NCBI GenBank assembly: GCA_002779555.1
Contig: PEWI01000049.1
Span: 1 to 10,728, forward strand
Source of the DNA: Candidatus Bathyarchaeota archaeon CG07_land_8_20_14_0_80_47_9
Lineage (GTDB): Archaea > Thermoproteota > Bathyarchaeia > Bathyarchaeales > Bathycorpusculaceae
Reading direction: 5' to 3'
DNA: 10,728 bases
This document shows, piece by piece, positions 1 through 6,121 of the stretch. Positions within the stretch are counted from its first letter, which is position 1, and every line of letters starts with the position of its first letter. A program made the position numbers and the translations under genes. The notes under the pieces are model-generated. The model had not been told where the DNA came from, ran no database searches, and worked only from the letters and a program-made list of their open reading frames with translations.

Positions 1-663
1 GGCACCCATGAGATGGGCCACAAGATAACAGCGAACAAGAAGGGCATAGTAGCCACACCGCCGTACTTTATTCCAGGACCACCACCGCTCGGAACCTTCG
101 GCGCAGTGATCATGAAGAAGTCTCTTCCTCCAAACAAAGATGCACTGTTCGACGTTGGAGCAGACGGTCCCATCGCAGGTTTCATAATAGCCACCATCGT
201 CAGCATCATTGGATTAACGTTGACCATTCCTTCGCCCCAAGTACCAGCCAGCGAAATAGGCGTACCAGTAATGCGGAACATTCTTGAAAGGTTCTTGCAC
301 AGCTTTAACCTGATTCCCAAAGCCCCGCCGAATGGGCTTCTGCTCTTGCACCCTGTGGCGTTTGCTGGTTGGGTGGGAATGCTCGTCACAACGCTTAACC
401 TGCTGCCTGCCGCCATGTTGGACGGTGGTCACGTAGCACGATCCGTACTCGGTGAAAAACTCGGCCTGAGACTTGCACTTGCCATCTTGTCAATCGTGTA
501 CCTAACAATTGAGGGCTTCATTACGATGGCCTTTTTGGTGCTCTTCATGCTGTTCTTTAAGCATCCGGGTCCGCTGGATGACGTTTCCAGCCTGTCCACA
601 AGCAGGAAACTCATGGCGCTTGGTCTGGTGGCGATATTCATTTTGTGCGCGGTGCCGCTTTAG
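1..663 (+). CDS. Site-2-protease-like intramembrane metalloprotease (M50), 5'-truncated by window edge
   Basis: Seen: the reading frame is open from base 1 and ends at TAG (661-663), giving 220 residues with no start in the window. It begins on HEMGH (residues 3-7), the HExxH zinc and catalytic motif. The second M50 signature, N-L-L-P-x3-L-D-G-G-H, has its Asp at residue 141, and hydrophobic segments lie between and after the motifs. It is clearly paralogous to the protein at 6122-7249: both share HELGH/HEMGH, the FIPGPP loop, GTFGAVIM, HPVAFAGWVGMLVT and HPGPLDDVSSLSTSRKL. By alignment about 137 N-terminal residues lie outside the window. Known for the family: S2P/EGY-like proteases cut substrate proteins within the membrane using zinc. 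Odd: this copy lacks about six residues after FIPGPP and ends about 15 residues earlier than the paralogue. The substrate is unknown. Confidence 0.9.
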   Translation, partial: GTHEMGHKITANKKGIVATPPYFIPGPPPLGTFGAVIMKKSLPPNKDALFDVGADGPIAGFIIATIVSIIGLTLTIPSPQVPASEIGVPVMRNILERFLHSFNLIPKAPPNGLLLLHPVAFAGWVGMLVTTLNLLPAAMLDGGHVARSVLGEKLGLRLALAILSIVYLTIEGFITMAFLVLFMLFFKHPGPLDDVSSLSTSRKLMALGLVAIFILCAVPL

Positions 664-743
664 CCGATCTTTTAGATATTTGAACCGATTTGCATATTTC
701 AAGAAAAGAAGACTTGTTCAGAAATACATTATGACTGTGACCA
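664..743. other. Short convergent intergenic gap
   Basis: This 80-base gap lies between the stops of the truncated M50 gene and the MBL gene. The only noticeable signal is T-rich sequence just after the M50 stop (cttttag, then atattt), which could act as a weak archaeal oligo-T terminator. I see no gene or hairpin in it. Confidence 0.4.
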
Positions 744-1370
744 TCATAGAAACGGGTTGTTAAGTTTTTCTTCGCCTAGTGTTGTTGTAGATCCATGGCC
801 GGGGTAAACAACATAATGATTTGGCAAGCTTGTCAACTTCTCCAATGAAAGCCTCATGTCGCGTTCGGAACTTCCCGGGAGGTCTGTTCTCCCGATGGAA
901 CCTGCAAATAAAGTGTCCCCTGTAAAAACCTCTTTTTCCCCTAGGAGCGATATGCTTCCATATGTGTGGCCGGGGGTATGCATGACTTTTAGGGTTATTT
1001 TTCCAAACTTCACAAGGTTTCCATCGTGTAGGAGTGTGTCTGCTGGCGGCGAAAAGCTGTTGGACCCGAAAAATCTTGCAGCCTTCTTATTTAATTCTTC
1101 AAGCATGTAGGCGTCGTCTTCATGAATTAGAATGGACACGTGAAATTTCTCTTTGATTATTCCATTTCCGCAAGTGTGGTCTGGATGTCCATGGGTGTTG
1201 ATGATAAACTTTAGTTCCAACGCATTTTCGTTTATGAACTTGATGATTTTTTCAGCCGCGAGTTGGTCGTCAAAGCCTGGATCTATGATTATTGCGTCTC
1301 GTGTTTCTTTACAACTTGTCACATAACAATTCGTTGACAACATGCCGACTGTAAACATCTTCGTCATCAT
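744..1370 (-). CDS. Metallo-beta-lactamase-fold hydrolase, glyoxalase II-like
   Basis: A soluble 208-aa MBL-fold enzyme. The whole metal site is visible: H60-x-H62-x-D64-H65 (THGHPDH), H135 in HTPGHT, D152 in TGDTLF and H192 in YPGHG. This is the glyoxalase II set for two metal ions. The length matches the short hydroxyacylglutathione-hydrolase/YcbL-like group, which lacks the long C-terminal domain of true GloII, and the segment around GRTDLPGS (160-167) is typical of that group. Hydrolysis of a thioester or similar ester is inferred; the natural substrate is not evident. The ATG at 1370-1368 is chosen because GGTGA (1377-1381) lies 6 bases upstream; the next codon is also ATG. It is convergent with the M50 gene on its left and divergent from the coiled-coil/ATPase operon. 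The stop is TGA at 746-744. Confidence 0.9.
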   Translation of the reverse strand: MMTKMFTVGMLSTNCYVTSCKETRDAIIIDPGFDDQLAAEKIIKFINENALELKFIINTHGHPDHTCGNGIIKEKFHVSILIHEDDAYMLEELNKKAARFFGSNSFSPPADTLLHDGNLVKFGKITLKVMHTPGHTYGSISLLGEKEVFTGDTLFAGSIGRTDLPGSSERDMRLSLEKLTSLPNHYVVYPGHGSTTTLGEEKLNNPFL

Positions 1371-1383
1371 ATGTCTTCACCAT

Positions 1384-1412
1384 TGATGCATTTTAAACTA
1401 ATAATATAATGT
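1384..1412 (-). promoter_or_regulatory. Candidate promoter of the MBL hydrolase gene
   Basis: On the minus strand, the region just upstream of the GGTGA site contains AT-rich TATA-like sequences (tatattatt, then agtttaaaat) about 25 to 40 bases before the ATG at 1370. This spacing fits an archaeal promoter with a very short leader. Two overlapping boxes are possible and I cannot choose between them. Confidence 0.4.
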
Positions 1413-1512
1413 TTATCGTTTTGATCTTTTTGTTTCAATTTGCTTTCTTCAAAACAAAATTAAATAGAAGAACGGATAAACGCCTTATAGATAAAGAATA
1501 AAAATAAACGAC

Positions 1513-1524
1513 TATTTTATTATA
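1513..1524 (+). promoter_or_regulatory. Candidate TATA box for the coiled-coil/ATPase operon
   Basis: The T/A-rich element attttattatag lies on the plus strand about 135 bases upstream of the TTG start at 1655. Standard archaeal spacing would put initiation near 1545, within or next to the inverted repeat at 1531-1591. A second TATA-like sequence (cttatagata, 1483-1492) would start transcription near 1515 and include the whole repeat in the RNA. Which one is used cannot be read from the sequence. Confidence 0.35.
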
Positions 1525-1530
1525 GGGGTC

Positions 1531-1591
1531 GAAGGAACTTTGAAATTACAGAAAATTGAAGCGACACTTGGTCGTTTCAAAGCGTTTCTTC
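1531..1591 (+). promoter_or_regulatory. Long inverted repeat in the leader of the coiled-coil/ATPase operon
   Basis: Bases 1531-1545 (gaaggaactttgaaa) pair with 1575-1591 (tttcaaagcgtttcttc) as 15 base pairs, one of them G-T, with only a two-base bulge (CG, 1583-1584). Inside, CGAC (1562-1565) pairs with GTCG (1571-1574) around an ACTTG loop. A competing 10-bp hairpin forms from ttgaagcgac (1556-1565) and gtcgtttcaa (1571-1580) around the same loop. The element can therefore fold in two mutually exclusive ways. It could be an RNA control element, a small RNA gene, or a DNA operator. T-rich runs follow at 1610-1628. Confidence 0.6.
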
Positions 1592-1654
1592 AGTGGAGTT
1601 TTAGAGGGGTTTTCTGTTTAGATTTTAAAATAATCACTATGGCGTGGGCATAAG

Positions 1655-3301
1655 TTGAGGGATAGAAGTTTAGTCCTACCGTTCATCGTTGGAGGGCGTG
1701 GTGGAAAAGAGGTTTTCACTTATCCTACGGAGTTGGCGCGTGTTGTATGTATGGCTGAGTTGCAGCGAAGAAAAACAGGCTTTTTAAGAGCCGTGCCTGA
1801 AAAGATATCTTTCATTTCGAAGATTTATTATCCAATGTGGGCTGTTCCAGTAGAGGATTCATGTTTAGTGCTGGACGGCATGGCTTCTCTATCCCACAAA
1901 TTTACGTTTAGGGAGCCTTTCAACATAGGGCTTTTTGTGGAGGATTTAAAGAAAAACTCTGTGGTTCATCAAGATTTTATGGATGCTTTGAATAGGTATG
2001 CTAAAAATTTCAGAGACTTTGCATCAGCCGTCAACGTGTCGTTTAAGGCTTTAATAGCGAACAGGGATCTACTACGTTTTCTCCTTGAATACTTCAAGAA
2101 GGGATCGTTTCCCAGCGGAAGCGGCGACGAAAAAATAGTTTTGATCCCCTCGGAAATTGATGAAAAAACAGCTGTTGGGACGCGTGAAGATGTAATAAAT
2201 TGTTGGAGAAGAATTCACGCTAACGTGAAGGGACTTCAGTATGCTTTAGAGGTTCTTAACGAGGAAGTGGAGTTTCACAAGCGCATGATGCTATACGAAA
2301 TTGAACGGTTAAAAGAAAAGTGCGAGGTGGACGTGGCAACCCTAAAACCTGAAGTGGATGAAAGGGTGAAGAAATTAACGTTAAAGCGTGATATTACCAT
2401 CAAAAACATTTTGAAGGATACCGAGAAAAAGGCCGGAGTTTTAGAGAAAAGACGCGAGAAATACGTGCGCAAACTCCAAGGGATCGAGCGGAAAAAGGAA
2501 GGTGTTCGGAAGAAAATTGGGGCTTTTAAGCGGAGAAAAAATGCTACAAGAGAGACTTATTGGACGTATGAGCTTAAAAAATGTAAGCGGGAAATCGATG
2601 ATGTCGAAAAGGAGGTTAGGGCGGTTTCCGACGTCATTGAGAGGATTAAGAAAGAGGGAGATAGAAATGTTAAAGAGGTTGAGGAAGAATTTCGCAAGGC
2701 TATTGCCGTAGAAGAAGAAAAAATTAAGCAGCTTAATAGCTTATACGAGTCCAAAATAGGTAAGAAAAAGGAACAGATCGATGAAATGGTTTCTGAAACT
2801 GCATCTATAACAGGGAATATTGGAAGCCTCACAGATGGGATGAAGCGTGAAGCCTCAACATTTAGGGAGCAAATAGCGATTGACTGGAAACTGGATGAGA
2901 CAGTCTTAGTTTGTGTTCCAATTTACATGATCAAATATGCGAAGGAGAATGAGGAAAGATGCGGCCTCTTTTCTCCCATGATTGTTTCTGAGGATGTGGG
3001 CGTTCTAAAAGGTTTACGCAAAATTTTGACTTTTGCTCCAGAGTCACGGATGAAGCTTTTAATGCGTTTAACATCTAAAGATTTGCATGAAATGCTTATT
3101 TCATCTTTGATTGGGAAGATGCGAAACGAGGAGGTTTTTCGGGATAAAATAAGCAAAATTTGCCAAGCTAATAACCTTCTCGAGTGGGAAGACTTTGAAG
3201 AGACTCTGGCCAAGGGTTTGGATGAGATTAAAGAGAAGGGCTGGATAAACCATGAGGAGGCCCTGGCTATTTCCAAGCGTATTAAAGGGGATGAAGCATG
3301 A
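1655..3301 (+). CDS. Large coiled-coil protein of unknown function, first gene of an ATPase operon
   Basis: I do not recognise the family. The 548-aa protein has three parts. The N-terminal globular region (1 to about 185) contains a hydrophobic stretch, IYYPMWAVP, followed by LVLDG. A charged Lys/Glu-rich coiled coil runs from about residue 188 to 405 with few helix breakers. The C-terminal globular region (about 410 to 548) starts with a beta-rich segment, VCVPIYMIKY, and then GLFSPM. The similar patterns on either side suggest one split domain interrupted by the coiled coil, as in SMC-like architectures, but no ATP-binding motif is present. TTG at 1655 is the first possible start after an in-frame TAA at 1631-1633, and no strong ribosome site precedes it. 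A shorter form from the ATG near 1751 is possible but would remove conserved-looking sequence. The stop overlaps the ATPase start (ATGA, 3298-3301), so the two are translationally coupled and probably act together. Confidence 0.8.
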   Translation: MRDRSLVLPFIVGGRGGKEVFTYPTELARVVCMAELQRRKTGFLRAVPEKISFISKIYYPMWAVPVEDSCLVLDGMASLSHKFTFREPFNIGLFVEDLKKNSVVHQDFMDALNRYAKNFRDFASAVNVSFKALIANRDLLRFLLEYFKKGSFPSGSGDEKIVLIPSEIDEKTAVGTREDVINCWRRIHANVKGLQYALEVLNEEVEFHKRMMLYEIERLKEKCEVDVATLKPEVDERVKKLTLKRDITIKNILKDTEKKAGVLEKRREKYVRKLQGIERKKEGVRKKIGAFKRRKNATRETYWTYELKKCKREIDDVEKEVRAVSDVIERIKKEGDRNVKEVEEEFRKAIAVEEEKIKQLNSLYESKIGKKKEQIDEMVSETASITGNIGSLTDGMKREASTFREQIAIDWKLDETVLVCVPIYMIKYAKENEERCGLFSPMIVSEDVGVLKGLRKILTFAPESRMKLLMRLTSKDLHEMLISSLIGKMRNEEVFRDKISKICQANNLLEWEDFEETLAKGLDEIKEKGWINHEEALAISKRIKGDEA

Positions 3302-5040
3302 CGAGCGATGACAAAACTGTAGAGAGGAAACTGCTGATCAAACGGGTCTTTCCAGTTGCTGACATTTTTGAAATAGGAAAAGAGCTGGGCATTCATTATT
3401 TCGATCAATTTGTGAGCTGCTGGGAGGCTGATGCAGATGAGGCAGCCTTTGAAGTAGCGCAGGCAACGAGCGACGCGCAACTTCAGGAAGTCTTTAAGAA
3501 GCATGCAGGGCGAGATTGGGTTGTTTTCAGGGGCAAGTACTACACGTTCGAGAGCGGGGTTTTAAGCCTGAAAGGTTCTTGGGAAAAAATTCGGGCTGGA
3601 ATTTCAGAGGTGGAGAAGAAGTACGGGAAGGACTGCGTTCACGTGTTGAAGACTATGGTGCAGGCTGGTGGAAGTTTCGGTTTAAAGGAGTTTAGGGAAG
3701 CTTTAAATCAGAAGATTGACCCGCACCCCGTTCTGGTTAAACTTGAGCAGTTAAAGGTTGTGGTGCCCTCCTACAAGGGTGAAGAGTACAGTGAATGGAA
3801 AACGCTTGAGGAGACGCTTCCGTTAATTCGCGCTGAGCTGAGCATGCCTTCACTGGAGTATAAGCCAGCAACGGTTGCCCCGGCGGCCGAGGAAAAATTG
3901 GATTACGTGGAGGATGAGCGTCGAAAGATCGAGGAGATGGAAGGGGAACTTGACGGGTATGTGAATGATTTGATTAAACACAGGCTGAGTTCCACCATTG
4001 AGTTTGGGAAAACCTTTTCTGTAAGTTATCTCGCAGACTACCTGCAAAACCTCTTCGGATACCTTCTTTACTTTGACGGTTTCTTAAGCATAATACAGCA
4101 GTACGGCCTCGCAGACGTTGAAATTGTGAGTCCTCAAGGAAAAACTGGGATGAGAACCGGCTGGTATTTGGCCTTGTTCGGGGAGCCAGGTACGGGTAAA
4201 AGTTTTTCAACAAGGGACTTAATTTTAGGAGTGACTGATGGGAAAATACATCCACATGGAATCCTTGGTAGGAACCGCTACTGTGGCGGGATAACGCCAG
4301 CACGCTTCATAAGGATCGGTCAAGCCTACGCTGGAAGAACTTTTAATTTTATTGTGCCGGAATTCAACGATTGGTTCCGTTACTCAGGCATGGTGGATGT
4401 TTTAAAGCTTGCCATGGAACGCGGCGAAATTAAGTATGAGTTGCACAGGGAGGTTGTGGGTCCGTATCGTTTTAACTCTTTTTTCAGTGTGAATTATAAC
4501 ACCAAAATTTTGGGCAGAGGGTACGAGGTTACTATAAGCGATCCGAACTTTAACGCGATAGAAGATCGCATGATATGCCGTCTTCACAGGCTCACGAAAG
4601 AGCGGTACGTTGAGATAGCTCAGAGTCAGATGAGACTGGCCTTGGGTGAAATAAGCGTTGACAAAGGCGCCCGGCAGATTAGGGACCACGTTACGCTGAT
4701 TTATGCTATAGAAACAGGGCACCCACTTGTTAGGGGGCGATTTCCCCAGAAGCCAGTGATGATTACGGCTGAAACCTATGAAGCGATTGGAAGAGCTAGG
4801 GAAGCTATTCTGAAGCGGATACAGCATGAAAGCTTGAGGTTTTCGGCGCGTTTAGAAAGCCACGTAATAAAATTCGCTTGTGCTGCTTCGCTTTTGAACT
4901 ACTTTCACTCTGACTTGGATTACATACCAATAAGTGAGGATGCTCTTAACCAGGCGGTAAAGCTGTACGTGGAAGAGGCTTCAGTGAGATCTAAAGAAGA
5001 ATTTCGACCCGAGGAAGTGCTGGAGGAGCTTTTCAGCTAA
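3298..5040 (+). CDS. AAA+ ATPase of the MCM/MoxR-like superclade with N-terminal winged-helix-like region
   Basis: A 580-aa protein. Walker A is GEPGTGKS (295-302). The Walker B position reads NFIVPEFND (350-358): E355 can serve as the catalytic acid, but the usual preceding Asp is Pro354. A hairpin-like segment (MERGEIKYE, then about 15 residues) lies between Walker B and sensor 1 (SVNYN, 397-401), as in pre-sensor-1-hairpin AAA+ proteins. AIEDRMICRLHRL (420-432) occupies the place of the MCM arginine-finger motif, with R424 the likely finger. RFSARLES (514-521) begins an MCM-like helical lid with R518 as a candidate sensor 2. Residues about 110-155 look like a winged helix. ATG 3298 overlaps the upstream stop and follows ggggatga. 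Inference: a motor or remodeller working with the coiled-coil partner, possibly on nucleic acid. It is not a canonical MCM: it lacks the MCM N-terminal domain and is shorter. Confidence 0.85.
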   Translation: MTSDDKTVERKLLIKRVFPVADIFEIGKELGIHYFDQFVSCWEADADEAAFEVAQATSDAQLQEVFKKHAGRDWVVFRGKYYTFESGVLSLKGSWEKIRAGISEVEKKYGKDCVHVLKTMVQAGGSFGLKEFREALNQKIDPHPVLVKLEQLKVVVPSYKGEEYSEWKTLEETLPLIRAELSMPSLEYKPATVAPAAEEKLDYVEDERRKIEEMEGELDGYVNDLIKHRLSSTIEFGKTFSVSYLADYLQNLFGYLLYFDGFLSIIQQYGLADVEIVSPQGKTGMRTGWYLALFGEPGTGKSFSTRDLILGVTDGKIHPHGILGRNRYCGGITPARFIRIGQAYAGRTFNFIVPEFNDWFRYSGMVDVLKLAMERGEIKYELHREVVGPYRFNSFFSVNYNTKILGRGYEVTISDPNFNAIEDRMICRLHRLTKERYVEIAQSQMRLALGEISVDKGARQIRDHVTLIYAIETGHPLVRGRFPQKPVMITAETYEAIGRAREAILKRIQHESLRFSARLESHVIKFACAASLLNYFHSDLDYIPISEDALNQAVKLYVEEASVRSKEEFRPEEVLEELFS

Positions 5041-5726
5041 TCTGCGGCTTTAACGTAACCCTCTTCTAAACGCTTTATTTTCCCCTTCGCTTCGAGGTCA
5101 GCTAACGAAACGTCAACATCGCCTTTTTCAATTCCGAACTCTTCGCACGCAACGTTACAAATTTCTGTAACACTGGCTTTTTCCAGTTTTTTAATTATAG
5201 CTAGCAGGTTCGCGGTCTTTTCCTTCTCTTCTAGCGGAAGTGGCCGTGCTCTTTCCAGTAAAAACAGGGTTATCATTTCTTTTTCTTTTTTGCATAGGGT
5301 TACAATGTAGTTTTTTGCAATTCGCTTGCCAGTTGCCTCTTCATAGGTTTTAACCTCAAATTTTTCGCGTATGATGGAGGGCACATCTTCGATGCTTTTT
5401 GCAATTTCTCTGCGAACTCTACCTTCGCCGTCAACGTGTGTGAGAGAGACAATATCATAGAATAAGTCATCGATTATGCTTTTCTGGAAAACCATTGTGG
5501 CGCCTTCCAATTGAGAGAAAAGTTTTCCAGCGGGACATTTTAAGGCTTTAACTATGGTTCTGCCGATTTCCTTGTCTAAACAGACTTTGAAGAGCCATTT
5601 ACCAGTAAGATAATCATCAACTCTGTAAAAGCGAACTTCGCCTGCTCTTAATTGCCGCAGGCTCAGATCGAACCACGTGTCTTCTTGCCTGTCTTCAATT
5701 AGTGCTATTTTTATGTTTTTCAACAA
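5037..5726 (-). CDS. Unknown protein with probable C-terminal winged helix
   Basis: I do not recognise the family. The 229-aa protein has a mixed alpha/beta N-terminal part (1 to about 150) without a recognisable catalytic motif, then a charged linker (about 165-172). Its C-terminal segment (about 172-229) has the spacing of a winged helix: LAIIKKLEKASVTEI, then a helix ending in LADLEAKGKIKRLEEGYV. This suggests DNA binding. Start: two consecutive TTG codons (5726-5721). Upstream in frame there is no other start before a stop, and GGTG lies 7 bases before the first TTG. Its stop codon (CTA on the plus strand, 5037-5039) interlocks with the ATPase stop TAA (5038-5040), so the genes are convergent and overlap by 4 bases. 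A perfect dyad at 5769-5781 sits in its likely promoter. A regulator of itself or of the neighbouring operon is possible but only inferred. Confidence 0.75.
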   Translation of the reverse strand: MLKNIKIALIEDRQEDTWFDLSLRQLRAGEVRFYRVDDYLTGKWLFKVCLDKEIGRTIVKALKCPAGKLFSQLEGATMVFQKSIIDDLFYDIVSLTHVDGEGRVRREIAKSIEDVPSIIREKFEVKTYEEATGKRIAKNYIVTLCKKEKEMITLFLLERARPLPLEEKEKTANLLAIIKKLEKASVTEICNVACEEFGIEKGDVDVSLADLEAKGKIKRLEEGYVKAAD

Positions 5727-5768
5727 ATAATTGCACCTTCTGGCTGTTTTGGGATGGTGATTAGCTTA

Positions 5769-5781
5769 GACATTTAATGTC
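5769..5781 (-). promoter_or_regulatory. Perfect dyad over the likely TATA region of the winged-helix gene
   Basis: GACATT (5769-5774) and AATGTC (5776-5781) are perfect inverted repeats separated by one base. On the minus strand the centre reads cattaaatg, which can serve as a TATA-like box about 49 bases upstream of the TTG at 5726. A dyad over the promoter is a classic operator arrangement, and the downstream gene ends in a putative DNA-binding domain. Confidence 0.4.
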
Positions 5782-5947
5782 ATCCTTGCTCTTTAATACG
5801 GTTTTTGAGATTTTTCCTTTAGTCAAAGCTTCAACAGGATACATTCTGATTAGTACGACAACTAGCCCAAATACGCCGGGTCAAAAAGTAGCAGCAATAG
5901 CAGCGATAGTAGACGTCCTTCAAATACGTCGAAAAATAGCAGGTTAA
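5777..5947 (+). CDS. Possible small ORF or decayed gene fragment (56 codons)
   Basis: An open frame from ATG (5777-5779) to TAA (5945-5947) encodes 56 residues. The central stretch GYILIST, then TPGQKVAAIAAIVDV, has the look of a small alpha/beta domain. It faintly recalls the beta-alpha start of Lrp/AsnC effector domains, but this is not a secure match. There is no ribosome binding site, and the ATG falls inside the dyad that is more likely an operator of the opposite gene. It may be a remnant or chance. Three imperfect 9-base repeats (5889-5915) lie in its second half. Confidence 0.2.
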   Translation: MSSLLFNTVFEIFPLVKASTGYILISTTTSPNTPGQKVAAIAAIVDVLQIRRKIAG

Positions 5948-5949
5948 AA

Positions 5950-5983
5950 CCCTCACTGAAATGAGGGAAAAATCCCTTTTCTT
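5950..5983 (+). terminator. Competing hairpins ending in a T-rich tract
   Basis: CCCTCA (5950-5955) pairs with TGAGGG (5962-5967) around a six-base loop. Alternatively AGGGA (5964-5968) pairs with TCCCT (5973-5977) around AAAA, directly followed by a T-rich tract (tttcttt). The two share bases 5964-5967, so they exclude each other. The second looks like an intrinsic terminator. Archaea terminate mainly at oligo-T, so the T tract may matter more than the stem. It lies 2 bases after the possible small ORF. Confidence 0.35.
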
Positions 5984-6121
5984 TAGCTATACCTCAAATT
6001 CTGGTTGCCCAAATATTTTCCTTTTAAAAGTTTAACAGACCAAATCCCGAACAAGAAGCCAATACCCTTTTTTACCTCAAGATAATCTTAATACAAAAAT
6101 CAAATCAGAGGAAAAAGTACC

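Larger units (their letters stand above)
5727..6121. other. 395-base region without a confident gene
   Basis: This spacer separates the minus-strand winged-helix gene from the second M50 gene. It holds the dyad (5769-5781), the possible 56-codon ORF, the competing hairpins (5950-5983) and AT-rich promoter candidates for the M50 gene: ttttaaaa at 6022-6029 and tcttaatac at 6086-6094. I see no RNA gene in it. Confidence 0.5.

Noticed and set aside
1639..1653. Four-codon minigene ATG-GCG-TGG-GCA-TAA just before the TTG start
   Set aside because: Too short to distinguish from chance, and no ribosome site precedes it; reinitiation at TTG 1655 would be speculation.
2923..3504. Antisense frame (193 codons) across the coiled-coil/ATPase junction
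   Set aside because: It spans two well-supported sense genes and has no recognisable motif.
5889..5915. Imperfect 9-base tandem repeats (tagcagcaa-like)
   Set aside because: Only about two and a half diverged units; not a CRISPR or a significant repeat array.
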